In this document: positions 1 through 7,897 of the stretch, piece after piece
Layout of the letters: every line of letters starts with the position of its first letter
Numbering within the stretch: position 1 is the stretch's first letter
DNA from: Bacteroidota bacterium
Lineage (GTDB): Bacteria > Bacteroidota > Bacteroidia > 2-12-FULL-35-15
Reading direction: 5' to 3'
Length of the DNA stretch: 42,721 nucleotides
NCBI GenBank assembly: GCA_023251805.1
Contig: JAHEYB010000025.1
Span: 1-42,721, forward strand
Program-made: the position numbers and the translations under genes
Notes under the pieces: model-generated
Told to the model about the DNA's origin: nothing
Seen by the model: the letters and a program-made list of their open reading frames with translations, nothing else
Databases searched by the model: none

Positions 1-1092
1 ACTGAATCAGATGGAAAATTACTTGAGACGGCTGGAATGTTAAGTATTGCTGCTAAGGCTAATGGACAAGAAGTAGAAATAAAAAGCGATAAAAGAATAG
101 TCATTCATTTTCCAAAATTGAATAAATGGCGCGCAAAAATGGATTTGTTTTATGCTGACAGCAACGTTAGCGATTCTTCTTCCGTTCCCAATTGGAACGT
201 GGATACTATTAATCTTGTTAAAAAAACACTTAAGTTAGGCTCTTATGGTTGGTGGCGACCATCGTATGACGATTCTACTTCCTATGATTTTGTACCTAAA
301 AACTATGTTGATTCAGGTTACTATTGGAATCCATTGGATTTTTATATTTCTGCCTATAATTTTACTCCCGAAACTAGACGAGAGATTGAAACCAATATGA
401 ATAAAAATTCCTACCCCGATTTTGACTCTTGGAACGACTTTGGTGTGGAATGTGAAATGACCATTACCACTGAAGGAAATATTACAGGAGCAAAGGTCGT
501 TTCAAACGTTTCTAAATCTACTAAAAAAGAAATACTTAAATTTTTAAATGGATTGCCTCAATTACAGCCTGGAAAAAATAAGTATGGTAAAATAATTGAA
601 CGAAGAGGACTCTTGTTTATTCAGGGAGGAAATGTAATTCCGCTTTACAAAACAAGCGAAGACTATGTTAAGTCGTTTGATATGAAATATTCTAAATTTG
701 AGAAAAAACCAATCAAAAATTTAGACGATGCAGAATTGAATTATTATATTTTTAGTGTTGCTAAACTTGGATGGATAAATTGTGACCGCTTTTTAGAATC
801 AGAACAAACGCTGGATTATTTTGTACAAACCCCAATAGAAACTGGCACTAAAATTAAAATGATTTTTTCTGACATTGATGGAGTTTTAGAAGGAAAAGTA
901 AACGAAGGAAAGTTTGTTTTTTCGAAAGTTCCAACAGGAATGAGAGTGACGATAGTAGCAATAAAAGACAAAGAAGGGCAACTTCAAACGGCATTTCAGG
1001 ATATCACAATTTCTGATAAACCATTAGTGAACTTAGCCTTTAAAGAAACTACTTTAGCAGAATTAAAAGGGCAATTGGAAAAATTGAATTGA
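1..1092 (+). CDS. Surface/TonB-like hypothetical protein, 5' end outside window
   Basis: The frame is open from base 1 (reads T-E-S-D-G-K-L-L-E-T-A-G) through the first ATG at 37, so the gene almost certainly begins before the window and only its C-terminal 363 residues are seen. Residues after about 140 (E-C-E-M-T-I-T-T-E-G-N-I-T-G-A-K-V-V) resemble the strand-helix-strand pattern of TonB C-terminal-like domains, where 'G.I..akVv' is followed by a helix and a 'P.l.PGk' turn. The last ~90 residues look like a beta-sandwich (carboxypeptidase-regulatory-like). The function is not recognised. The next gene begins 66 bases downstream. An envelope role is inferred only from these weak resemblances. 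Confidence 0.7.
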   Translation, partial: TESDGKLLETAGMLSIAAKANGQEVEIKSDKRIVIHFPKLNKWRAKMDLFYADSNVSDSSSVPNWNVDTINLVKKTLKLGSYGWWRPSYDDSTSYDFVPKNYVDSGYYWNPLDFYISAYNFTPETRREIETNMNKNSYPDFDSWNDFGVECEMTITTEGNITGAKVVSNVSKSTKKEILKFLNGLPQLQPGKNKYGKIIERRGLLFIQGGNVIPLYKTSEDYVKSFDMKYSKFEKKPIKNLDDAELNYYIFSVAKLGWINCDRFLESEQTLDYFVQTPIETGTKIKMIFSDIDGVLEGKVNEGKFVFSKVPTGMRVTIVAIKDKEGQLQTAFQDITISDKPLVNLAFKETTLAELKGQLEKLN

Positions 1093-1158
1093 TGATTTAG
1101 GTTTTGTCGTAATTGTTGTCAATATTCAACATAACGTATCTATAATAAGGAATTACAA

Positions 1159-1860
1159 ATGAAATTCTGGAAATACATATCTACTATAGGTCTAAAAGCC
1201 GATGATTCATTTGACTTTATTAGAAAAGTACAATTGATAAATCGTTTGTGTTTTCTTTCAACAGCCACAGCAACTGTATTTATACCCTTAATTTATTTTA
1301 TTGGAAATTACTTTTATGCTGCGGTTCTTTGCGGTTTTGCTCCTTTGTGCGGATTGTACTTTTTTTTTAGTTTTAAACGACTTTTTTTTGTTGCATTAGC
1401 TTGGTCACAAGTAGTCACCCTTATTAGTGTTTTTTGGGGTAGTATAGAAACTCCGGGTTGTGGTGTTGAATTTTTCTTAATTCCCTTGAGCTTAATTCCA
1501 TTTACCATTGTAGAAAGAACAAAAATTTGTATTTGCTTTGTTGGAATTGCTGCAGGTGCTTTAGTTTTATCTCATATTTTGCAGGAAACCTACCAACCTC
1601 ATAGTGTAGTTGCCCCCTTTTATACGAAACTTACTTATATTATTGGAATAGTTTCAACTTTTGTTTTGACTTCTATAATAATTGTTCAGTTTAAAATTAC
1701 CAATCAAAAATATGAGAGTATTATTGAAGAGCAAAAATTGATAGTTGAAATTAAAAACAAGGATATTACCGATAGTATTAAATATGCGAAGCGCATTCAA
1801 ACTTCTTTACTACCAACCGAAAAATATATTGAACGGATTTTAAGCAGAAAAGATAAATGA
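1159..1860 (+). CDS. Six-TM sensor ending at a SpoIIE linker (no phosphatase domain)
   Basis: This 233-residue protein has about six hydrophobic segments (roughly residues 28-180) and a charged C-terminal helix reading NKDITDSIKYAKRIQTSLLP. That is the linker that precedes PPM/SpoIIE domains in the two complete phosphatases of this window (14834-16135 and 38087-39877). The protein stops at ...ERILSRKDK, the point where those proteins continue with (P)xSFxLxKPxDIVSGDF. The start has a good Shine-Dalgarno (AAGGA, 1149-1153). Its stop codon overlaps the ATG of the next gene (ATGA at 1857-1860), which implies translational coupling. No phosphatase residues occur downstream in any frame, so a recent frameshift is unlikely. 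The signal sensed is unknown. Confidence 0.85.
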   Translation: MKFWKYISTIGLKADDSFDFIRKVQLINRLCFLSTATATVFIPLIYFIGNYFYAAVLCGFAPLCGLYFFFSFKRLFFVALAWSQVVTLISVFWGSIETPGCGVEFFLIPLSLIPFTIVERTKICICFVGIAAGALVLSHILQETYQPHSVVAPFYTKLTYIIGIVSTFVLTSIIIVQFKITNQKYESIIEEQKLIVEIKNKDITDSIKYAKRIQTSLLPTEKYIERILSRKDK

Positions 1861-3134
1861 GAAAAGTGATTAATTATATTATTTTATTAGCAATTTTGTT
1901 ATGTGGTGCTAGCTCCTTTGCTCAGCCTGGTAAAATAGATTTAGAATCAGATACTCAAGCGGAGGTAGATTCTTTATTGAACGAAGCAGATAGAATGTTT
2001 TATGAGACTGGTAATTACAGTCAGTCCGCAGAATGCTACGAAAAGATTTTTTTTCTTCAAAATGGCAAAACTGATTCTGAAATGTTTTATTCTGCCGCAA
2101 AATGTTGGGCACGTGCTGGAAGAAAGGATAAAGCCCTTGACAATATCAATAATGCACTAGAAGCGGGATTTAGTGAAATAGCAAGGTTAAAATCGGATAA
2201 AGACTTTTTAAGTTTACATCAGGAGCAACAATGGCTCGTTCTTATGAAAAAGTACGGACCCCTTTTTACCTATAAGGAGATTTCTTACTTTTGGGGATTT
2301 TACTTAGGGATACTTTTCATTTTCTTTTTTAACAACCTTTTTTTATTTTTTTCTCTAAAAGATGTTTCATTTTTGTATTACTGTCTTCTTGTAATATTTC
2401 ATGCTCAATTCGAATATTATCGTTCACCTGAATTTGGAATATTTGCTGCCAAGTTATTTATTTGGTCCGATAGTCTTGCCTGGATAAAGCATCCATTTCC
2501 CTTTTTTCTTAGTCTTCAAGTAAGTTTTTATATTTTATTTGTTCGAAAATTTTTGAACTTAAAGGAAAATCATCCACTTTTTAATAAAATTGCAAATCGT
2601 TTAATTCTATTATTTTTATTTATTATTATTTTATCAGAATTAGGATATGTAATTGGGCGAATTTGTAATATTTTTGCTTTGCTTTCATATCTACTTTGCT
2701 TTGCTCTCGGCATTGCTGTGTGGCTCAAAGGATATAAGCAAGCTCGTTTTTTTGTTTTTGCAAGTTTTGTCTTGTCAGTTGGTGTTTTAATGTTGCTTCC
2801 ACATGAATTTGGTTTTGGTGATTTGAGTTTTAAAGTGGGAGTTTTGCGTTTTGATAATGTTGGTTACATACTCTTTTTGATTCTGCTTTCATTTGCTCTG
2901 GCTGAAAAAATTAATATTCTTAAAAAAGAAAAAGAAGGAGCACTTGTAAAAGCCTTAGATGTTCTTGAGGAAAAAGTTCAAGAACGAACAGCTGAAGTGG
3001 TGCAACAAAAAATATTAATCGAAGAAAAAAATAAAGACATTATGGATAGTATTCGTTATGCCAAACGCATTCAAACGTCATTATTACCAACTGAAAAATT
3101 CATCGAACGAATTTTAAACAAAAAAAATAAATGA
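1857..3134 (+). CDS. TPR/7TM sensor ending at a SpoIIE linker (no phosphatase domain)
   Basis: This 425-residue protein has a signal peptide (cleavage near SSFAQ-PG). Residues about 35-130 are helical and TPR-like (S-A-E-C-Y-E-K-I, then K-A-L-D-N-I-N-N-A-L-E-A-G-F). About seven membrane segments follow (about 140-350), then a coiled coil (E-K-V-Q-E-R-T-A-E-V-V-Q-Q-K). The tail NKDIMDSIRYAKRIQTSLLP...ERILNKKNK is nearly the same as the tail of the gene before it. The layout matches 7TMR-DISM-type receptors with the output domain removed. It is coupled to both neighbours by ATGA overlaps (1857 and 3131). The similar 3' ends of genes 2 and 3 suggest a duplicated tail. A heteromeric regulator of a full PPM phosphatase is an inference. 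Confidence 0.85.
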   Translation: MRKVINYIILLAILLCGASSFAQPGKIDLESDTQAEVDSLLNEADRMFYETGNYSQSAECYEKIFFLQNGKTDSEMFYSAAKCWARAGRKDKALDNINNALEAGFSEIARLKSDKDFLSLHQEQQWLVLMKKYGPLFTYKEISYFWGFYLGILFIFFFNNLFLFFSLKDVSFLYYCLLVIFHAQFEYYRSPEFGIFAAKLFIWSDSLAWIKHPFPFFLSLQVSFYILFVRKFLNLKENHPLFNKIANRLILLFLFIIILSELGYVIGRICNIFALLSYLLCFALGIAVWLKGYKQARFFVFASFVLSVGVLMLLPHEFGFGDLSFKVGVLRFDNVGYILFLILLSFALAEKINILKKEKEGALVKALDVLEEKVQERTAEVVQQKILIEEKNKDIMDSIRYAKRIQTSLLPTEKFIERILNKKNK

Positions 3135-3862
3135 GAAAGGGTATGAACTATAAATTATTGTTACAAATATTTTTATTGCCTTTTTTCTTTTCTTCTTGTG
3201 GCGACTCAGGAATTAAAAACAATATGCCCGATCCGAATGATACTACAGGACAAGTATATCAAGCTCCCAAGCCACCCAAACCTAACCGCGATTCTATTCA
3301 AATTGATTTAGAAAGTAGTTCAATTGAATGTACGCGCTCAAAACGAGTGAAGGATGTGGACAAGCAAGTAAAACTATTTGGTGCCAGCGTAAATGTGAAA
3401 ATGGATGACGTTTCTTTTTCTGCCGAAACAAAATTGGATATTAAAAATGCATATTGGTATTTACTCTACAAAAAATTTGAAATGGGTGAAATTGTTTTGG
3501 ATATGAAAAGTGTAGCAGCCCTAAAAATAGGGGAGGACGAAAAAGTTGAAATTGGTAACCCCGATTATTTAGAGTCAAAAAAATATCCCACTTCCACCTT
3601 AACTATTTTAGGTTTTGATTCCATAATGGATAATAAAAAGAAACTATTAGTAAAGGCCAAATTGCATATTAAAGATACTGTTGCCGAAATAAGCTTTCCT
3701 GCAAAGCTTGAGTATGCTGATGCCAAACATGCAGATGTACCATCAAAGCTTACAGGTGACTTTTCAATTGATGGGAAAGCCTGGAAATTTAATCCTAAAA
3801 ATGCTAAAGTGATAAAGGATGAATTGCTGTTTAAGGTTGTGTTGGTAACAGGAAAGAAATGA
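3131..3862 (+). CDS. YceI-family lipoprotein
   Basis: The N-terminus is a lipoprotein signal (hydrophobic core, then F-F-S-S-C-G with Cys as the acylated residue), followed by a Pro-rich spacer and a YceI-like domain (about residues 55-243). The domain shows the alternating strands and the late S-K-L-T-G-D-F-S-I-D-G-K motif of this lipocalin-like fold. YceI proteins bind isoprenoid or amphiphilic ligands in the envelope. The annotated ATG overlaps the previous stop (ATGA). A second ATG at 3143 has GAGAAAGG just upstream and gives a more typical signal peptide (MNYKLLLQ), so it may be the true start. Co-transcription with two linker-only sensors is unusual for this family. Confidence 0.85.
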   Translation: MRKGMNYKLLLQIFLLPFFFSSCGDSGIKNNMPDPNDTTGQVYQAPKPPKPNRDSIQIDLESSSIECTRSKRVKDVDKQVKLFGASVNVKMDDVSFSAETKLDIKNAYWYLLYKKFEMGEIVLDMKSVAALKIGEDEKVEIGNPDYLESKKYPTSTLTILGFDSIMDNKKKLLVKAKLHIKDTVAEISFPAKLEYADAKHADVPSKLTGDFSIDGKAWKFNPKNAKVIKDELLFKVVLVTGKK

Positions 3863-4032
3863 TATTAAATGAGAATGCCATTTTTATTTTTTAGTTTGTT
3901 AATTTGCATCACCACTTACCTTGTTATTTGATTATAAAACCAATGTCCTAACGGCTAATTTGATGGCTATTATAATGATGCATTACCAATGAAAATTGGC
4001 GTATTTCCGGACTAATATTACGGTTTCGTATA

Positions 4033-4233
4033 TTAATTATTTATGTAATACGTATTTTTTTTTCTGCAATAACCCAAGGGAATCCCTTGTTTCTTGATAT
4101 TTTGAACCAGTCGAAACAATGTTCGTTCCGAAACATTTATCCTTTTTGCTAATTCTTTTGGTGAGCCGGTTGCATTTCGCTTAGCCAATTCTTTTATGCG
4201 ATTCAAATTCTCCAAGTATTCGTTACAAGTCAT
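4033..4233 (-). CDS. Small HTH DNA-binding protein
   Basis: This 66-residue protein is almost entirely one helix-turn-helix: residues about 24-50 read SPKELAKRINVSERTLFRLV, the pattern of DeoR/HTH_11-type winged helices, and a basic tail (Y-C-R-K-K-N-T-Y-Y-I-N-N) could be the wing. It is probably a local transcriptional regulator. It is not tightly packed with neighbours: 170 bases separate it from the YceI gene (convergent) and 211 bases of noncoding DNA lie upstream. No target site can be assigned with certainty. The dyad at 4370-4399 lies about 140 bases upstream of its start, but could equally be a terminator of the adjacent gene. Confidence 0.7.
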   Translation of the reverse strand: MTCNEYLENLNRIKELAKRNATGSPKELAKRINVSERTLFRLVQNIKKQGIPLGYCRKKNTYYINN

Positions 4234-4369
4234 AAATTTTCAATGACGACAGTCAGGAGAAACTATCGGATTAATAAATAATATCAGGTCGGTAATAGAT
4301 ACTTGCTTTGTGAGTAGCGGCTTTGCAAGTACCACATAATTGGGAGCGATTTTTATGCGAAGCGAAAAT

Positions 4370-4399
4370 AATAAAATTTGTGGAGGTACAAATTTTATT
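4370..4399 (-). terminator. AT-rich 12-bp perfect dyad, terminator or operator
   Basis: Perfect inverted repeat AATAAAATTTGT (4370-4381), loop GGAGGT, ACAAATTTTATT (4388-4399). It lies 45 bases past the stop of the minus-strand membrane protein gene at 4445, which suits a terminator, and upstream of the HTH gene, which would also suit an operator. The stem is AT-only apart from one G-C pair, so termination strength is doubtful. Confidence 0.4.
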
Positions 4400-4444
4400 T
4401 ATTCTTTTTCTAAAGGAAAAATTAAAGGATGTAAGATTTTGTAT

Positions 4445-4873
4445 TTATTTGTGAGAATTGTTTTCTTTTTTTTTCTTCCCCGACATTTTTAAACTAAGCA
4501 TTCCGCCCCAATAGGCAAATGGAAGAAAAATAAAAACGGAAACGATTACAACCCACATAGGGTGCGACACCGAAACCAAGCTAAACATTCCGATTCCCAT
4601 AATTAATCCGCCTAAGGACATCGCCTTGCTCATTTTTTTATCAATAGCAATAGATGCAGAAATGAGGCCGCCAAGAAAGCAAGCAAGGGCATAAATCAGC
4701 AAAATCATAATGTGAAGTGATACAGGTGCATTTGAAATAAATGCTTTAAAAGCTTCTGGGTCCTTAATATCAATTTGTGGGTTCATGATGTGCACCAATG
4801 CTTCACCAATAATAATGATGATGACACTTACAATAACCCCAACAATAACGGCAATAATATTTCTAATTTTCAT
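4445..4873 (-). CDS. Four-TM hypothetical membrane protein
   Basis: This 142-residue protein has four predicted membrane helices (about 5-27, 52-75, 85-102, 105-125) and a Lys-rich cytoplasmic tail (M-S-G-K-K-K-K-E-N-N). A periplasmic loop of about 25 residues between the first two helices is acidic. Gly-rich helix faces (ALACFLGGLISASIAI) suggest close helix packing. I do not recognise a family. Its start lies just downstream of the terminator of the T9SS protein gene, so it is probably transcribed separately. Confidence 0.7.
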   Translation of the reverse strand: MKIRNIIAVIVGVIVSVIIIIIGEALVHIMNPQIDIKDPEAFKAFISNAPVSLHIMILLIYALACFLGGLISASIAIDKKMSKAMSLGGLIMGIGMFSLVSVSHPMWVVIVSVFIFLPFAYWGGMLSLKMSGKKKKENNSHK

Positions 4874-4904
4874 AAAAATGGAATTTAAAGGAATTCAACT
4901 ATAA

Positions 4905-4937
4905 AAAAACCGCTCCGAATGAATCGGAGCGGTTTTT
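4905..4937 (-). terminator. Strong intrinsic terminator
   Basis: Arms AAAAACCGCTCCGA (4905-4918) and TCGGAGCGGTTTTT (4924-4937) form a 14-bp perfect stem with a 5-base loop and T/A runs on both sides. It sits 20 bases after the stop codon of the minus-strand T9SS cargo gene and can also act on the other strand. Confidence 0.85.
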
Positions 4938-4956
4938 AATTCAATTTATTGGAAAT

Positions 4957-6909
4957 TTATTTTACAATTAATTTTTGGCTGTTTGTTTTGCCATCTACAA
5001 CTATATTAACAAAATAAATTCCTGCGTTATAAGCAGAAACATCTAATGTTAAGCTATTGTTTCCATTAGCAAGGTTTTTGTCCATTTGTGAAATTGCTTG
5101 TCCTACCATATTATAAACTGTAATGTTTGCCTTAGTAGCTTTTGTGCTAGTTAAAGATAATGTTACATTGTTTGATGTAGGGTTTGGGAAAAGACTAATT
5201 TCAGAAAGAGCAGAATTATCATCTATGTTAGCACCACAAGCTAAATCAGCAACCGGTATTTTATAATAAATGATGTTAGCAGGTCCTGCTTGTGGGTCAG
5301 GAGTTGTTGTTGTAGAAACACCATGTCCCGGAGCTTGATCATCCTGTACAATCACATGTACAAAACTATCATTGTCTTTTGTCATTGCACCATAAACACC
5401 TTCATGATAATCAAATGCAGGGTCAGCATAATCCGGTTGAGTTAAGTCAATTGGAGCACACCAAGTAGCACCATTGTCATCAGAACGCATTACGTATTGG
5501 TGACGGAAACTTTTTCCTGCACTTGCAGGAGGAATAAGAGTTGAATTTGCAATATCATATCCTTCACCTTGATCATTAATTCCTTCGAACAATGAACTGT
5601 AAGTAACAAATAATTTACCTGTAGCATCAATTCCTGCACTTGGGAAAGATGTTAAAGAACGTTGGTAAGTTCCCATTCCCAAAACTGCCCCTCCTGGGTC
5701 AGTATAAATGTTCATCAAACCATCACCATTATAATCTTTTACCCCAGCAATCATCACCGGAGCAGCAGCGCCCATTCCTTCGTTCCAATACATTAACCCA
5801 TCAGTATAAGGAAAATAAGATAATGCAGCACCATCTCCAACTACTCGCATTCTTCCATAAAATACATGGGCCATATTCGAAGCATCTAAAACAACATTTA
5901 AAGAAGCATCAGAAGCATTTACTGTATCAGGAGCACCATCAGCAGGGTTTGTATCACCAGTCGTCATAAGTGTTGCATCGAACATTGGAACAGCAAATGC
6001 CTCCACAATTGTTTTTGTCCAGGTATTACCATTATCAGTAGATTTAATTAAAACAACGTCCACATCAAATCCACCTGCAACTATAGCAATAGTGTTACCA
6101 TTTGCATCAATTGAATATGAATCTCCACCGAAACCTAAATAAGAAGAAGAGTCAATTTGAGGAATAACAGTTCTAACTTTATCCCAAGTTAATCCACCAT
6201 CTTGAGAGCGCGTGTAAGAAATAGCGCCATCTTGCCCCATATAAGGAGTTGTTCCAACACCTGTAGTTTGAGATATAACGTGCATAGACGTTCCTGCTGT
6301 TCCACCCACTGATAGACGAGCCCAAACATCAGGTACACCTAACATTTGCTCTGTCCAAGCACCTGTTCCTTTTACAGGGCGACTTAAAAAAGCCAAATTA
6401 GTGGTTGCTGTAGTATGGGCTACAACTGCCTCACCATTTGTTCCGGTAGTACCAATATTTGTAAATCCTGTTCTAACTGATTCAATACGAACAGTAGGAG
6501 CAGCCATCCAAGAGGTGCCATCAAAATAATTGTATCCTGTACCTCTGTCTGCCCATGCAGGGTCAGCTGCAAATGTCCAAGTAGCACCAATTGTTCCATC
6601 TGCATTTTTTACAATACGATTACATACTGAAGCATTGGTTTGATTTTGATATTCGGTATTACCAATTGTTGAAGCAGTAACTGCTTTTGTTGTTGGGTGT
6701 GAAGCCACAGTTGGTCTAGAAGCTAGATTGTAAACCATGTTTTCGAACGCATCAGTAGTACTACCAACAGTAGTGATATCCTGAACACGAGCAGTTTGCT
6801 TTGCAGCAACTGGATTAATTTTTTGAAGCGTAAATGAGTTTGAGCTGCCTTGCGCAAAAGCAGTACTTCCAACACCCATTGCCAATCCAACTAGTAAGTA
6901 TTTTTTCAT
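4957..6909 (-). CDS. T9SS type A-sorted secreted protein with Asp-box (BNR) repeats
   Basis: This 650-residue exported protein has a signal peptide (MKKYLLVGLAMGVGSTAFAQ). Three Asp-box motifs of the form S-x-D-x-G-x-T-W are visible: SQDGGLTW (~235), STDNGNTW (~290) and SDDNGATW (~480). This motif marks sialidase-like beta-propellers, where it is structural rather than catalytic. The C-terminal ~75 residues (L-F-P-N-P-T-S-N-N-V ... G-I-Y-F-V-N-I ... K-L-I-V-K) are a type A T9SS sorting domain. The protein is therefore expected on the cell surface or released. I see no arginine triad or other clear sialidase active site, so an adhesin or binding role is as likely. It has its own promoter (6952-6982) and terminator, so it is monocistronic. 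Confidence 0.9.
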   Translation of the reverse strand: MKKYLLVGLAMGVGSTAFAQGSSNSFTLQKINPVAAKQTARVQDITTVGSTTDAFENMVYNLASRPTVASHPTTKAVTASTIGNTEYQNQTNASVCNRIVKNADGTIGATWTFAADPAWADRGTGYNYFDGTSWMAAPTVRIESVRTGFTNIGTTGTNGEAVVAHTTATTNLAFLSRPVKGTGAWTEQMLGVPDVWARLSVGGTAGTSMHVISQTTGVGTTPYMGQDGAISYTRSQDGGLTWDKVRTVIPQIDSSSYLGFGGDSYSIDANGNTIAIVAGGFDVDVVLIKSTDNGNTWTKTIVEAFAVPMFDATLMTTGDTNPADGAPDTVNASDASLNVVLDASNMAHVFYGRMRVVGDGAALSYFPYTDGLMYWNEGMGAAAPVMIAGVKDYNGDGLMNIYTDPGGAVLGMGTYQRSLTSFPSAGIDATGKLFVTYSSLFEGINDQGEGYDIANSTLIPPASAGKSFRHQYVMRSDDNGATWCAPIDLTQPDYADPAFDYHEGVYGAMTKDNDSFVHVIVQDDQAPGHGVSTTTTPDPQAGPANIIYYKIPVADLACGANIDDNSALSEISLFPNPTSNNVTLSLTSTKATKANITVYNMVGQAISQMDKNLANGNNSLTLDVSAYNAGIYFVNIVVDGKTNSQKLIVK

Positions 6910-6951
6910 AGCATTTAAATTTTAGATTAATTGAGGTTTTTTATTGATATA

Positions 6952-6982
6952 CAAATATAATATAATAGACGAAAATAGCAAA
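6952..6982 (-). promoter_or_regulatory. Bacteroidota-type sigma promoter of the T9SS cargo gene
   Basis: On the minus strand, TTTG (6982-6979), a 19-base spacer and TATATTTG (6959-6952) match the Bacteroidota consensus (TTTG, N19, TAnnTTTG) exactly. It lies about 43 bases before the ATG at 6909. Confidence 0.8.
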
Positions 6983-7045
6983 TTGTTTGATTAAAACTTA
7001 AGCTATATTGTTAATAAAAGGCTGATTTTGGGCTAATTTATAGTA

Positions 7046-7846
7046 TTAAATAGCCTTTATATGAATAGCAAAATGCTTTGTTGGAATGTTATAATCCTGC
7101 ATGTATTCGGCATCTTGCACGTGTTCTGAATAAATAGCACATAAGGTATTAGAAACTCGATAAAGGTGCTTGATTTTATCAGGTGGAGTCCCGTCTAATA
7201 TTCCCCTGAAAACATCCCAACGAATATCTCCGGGGCTATTTCCATAGTCGTGCCACACAATTATTGCATTTTCATCTTTTAACAATGTAAAAGCGTTTTT
7301 TGTATCACTCTTCACACTTTCATAATGATGATCGCCATCAATAAACAATAAATCGAACTTTTTATTTAAAGAAGAATAATCAAATGTTAAAGAGTTTCCT
7401 TGTAAATGAGTTACGTTTTTTAAGTCTTTGGAAAAATGGCGGTGCAAATCCACATATTTTTTATTCATTCCCATTGCAAGCATTGTTTCATCAGGAAGAT
7501 TCAAAGTAGTACAAGATTTTGCAACAGGAGAAACATTAGCAACACTTTCACCACGCCAAGTTCCAATTTCAAAATAATCGCAATTGGGTTTTGATGCTGC
7601 TAAACCTTTTAATAATGCAATATCAATGGGAGTGGAGCCACCATCCAAAGCAGCATAAGGTTCAATGGAAATATTAAAATTTGGGAGAAGTTGTGTAATC
7701 TCAACACTTTTTAAGCCTTGAGGCAAATTGTATTTCTTTATTACTTCTTTTCTGTTTACTTCTTCATCGTCCAATACTCTATTCAGCAAAGAGGGCTGTC
7801 CAATGATTAAAGAAATTGCTTTAAAAAGTTTTGATAGTTTACTCAT
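7046..7846 (-). CDS. Class I SAM-dependent methyltransferase (Methyltransf_24-like)
   Basis: In this 266-residue protein a central Rossmann core begins at about residue 95: Y-F-E-I-G-T-W-R-G-E-S (SAM-binding motif I, E/D-x-G-x-x-x-G). Later come K-F-D-L-L-F-I-D-G-D-H-H-Y-E-S-V and I-I-V-W-H-D-Y-G, which are characteristic of the Methyltransf_24 group whose members often act on sugars or carry out surface polysaccharide tailoring. It lies 48 bases downstream of the GT4 gene on the same strand, so a joint role in glycan modification is plausible. The acceptor cannot be read from the sequence. The first ~60 residues are a helical extension without a recognised motif. Confidence 0.85.
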   Translation of the reverse strand: MSKLSKLFKAISLIIGQPSLLNRVLDDEEVNRKEVIKKYNLPQGLKSVEITQLLPNFNISIEPYAALDGGSTPIDIALLKGLAASKPNCDYFEIGTWRGESVANVSPVAKSCTTLNLPDETMLAMGMNKKYVDLHRHFSKDLKNVTHLQGNSLTFDYSSLNKKFDLLFIDGDHHYESVKSDTKNAFTLLKDENAIIVWHDYGNSPGDIRWDVFRGILDGTPPDKIKHLYRVSNTLCAIYSEHVQDAEYMQDYNIPTKHFAIHIKAI

Positions 7847-7861
7847 TCATTTAATTTTTTA

Positions 7862-7897
7862 ATCTGCACATTGGTATATCTGCACATCAGCACATCA
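7862..7897. repeat. Short CTGCACAT/CAGCACAT direct repeats
   Basis: CTGCACAT (7864) and CTGCACAT (7880), followed by CAGCACAT, fill the gap between the GT4 and methyltransferase genes. The last copy contains the stop codon of the GT4 gene (TGA, complement of 7895-7897). It looks like a low-complexity intergenic repeat that has reached the coding end. Confidence 0.55.

Noticed and set aside
1159-3134. Frameshifted PPM phosphatases
   Set aside because: No PPM motif (DIVSGDF, DCTGHG) occurs in any frame after either tail, and both ends are orderly ATGA overlaps.
3869-3931. 20-residue hydrophobic ORF after the YceI gene (MRMPFLFFSLLICITTYLVI)
   Set aside because: Too short, with no ribosome binding site or neighbour support; could be chance in AT-rich DNA.
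5640-5969. Plus-strand ORF inside the T9SS cargo gene
   Set aside because: Antisense shadow; His/Gln-rich composition from the reverse frame, no start context.
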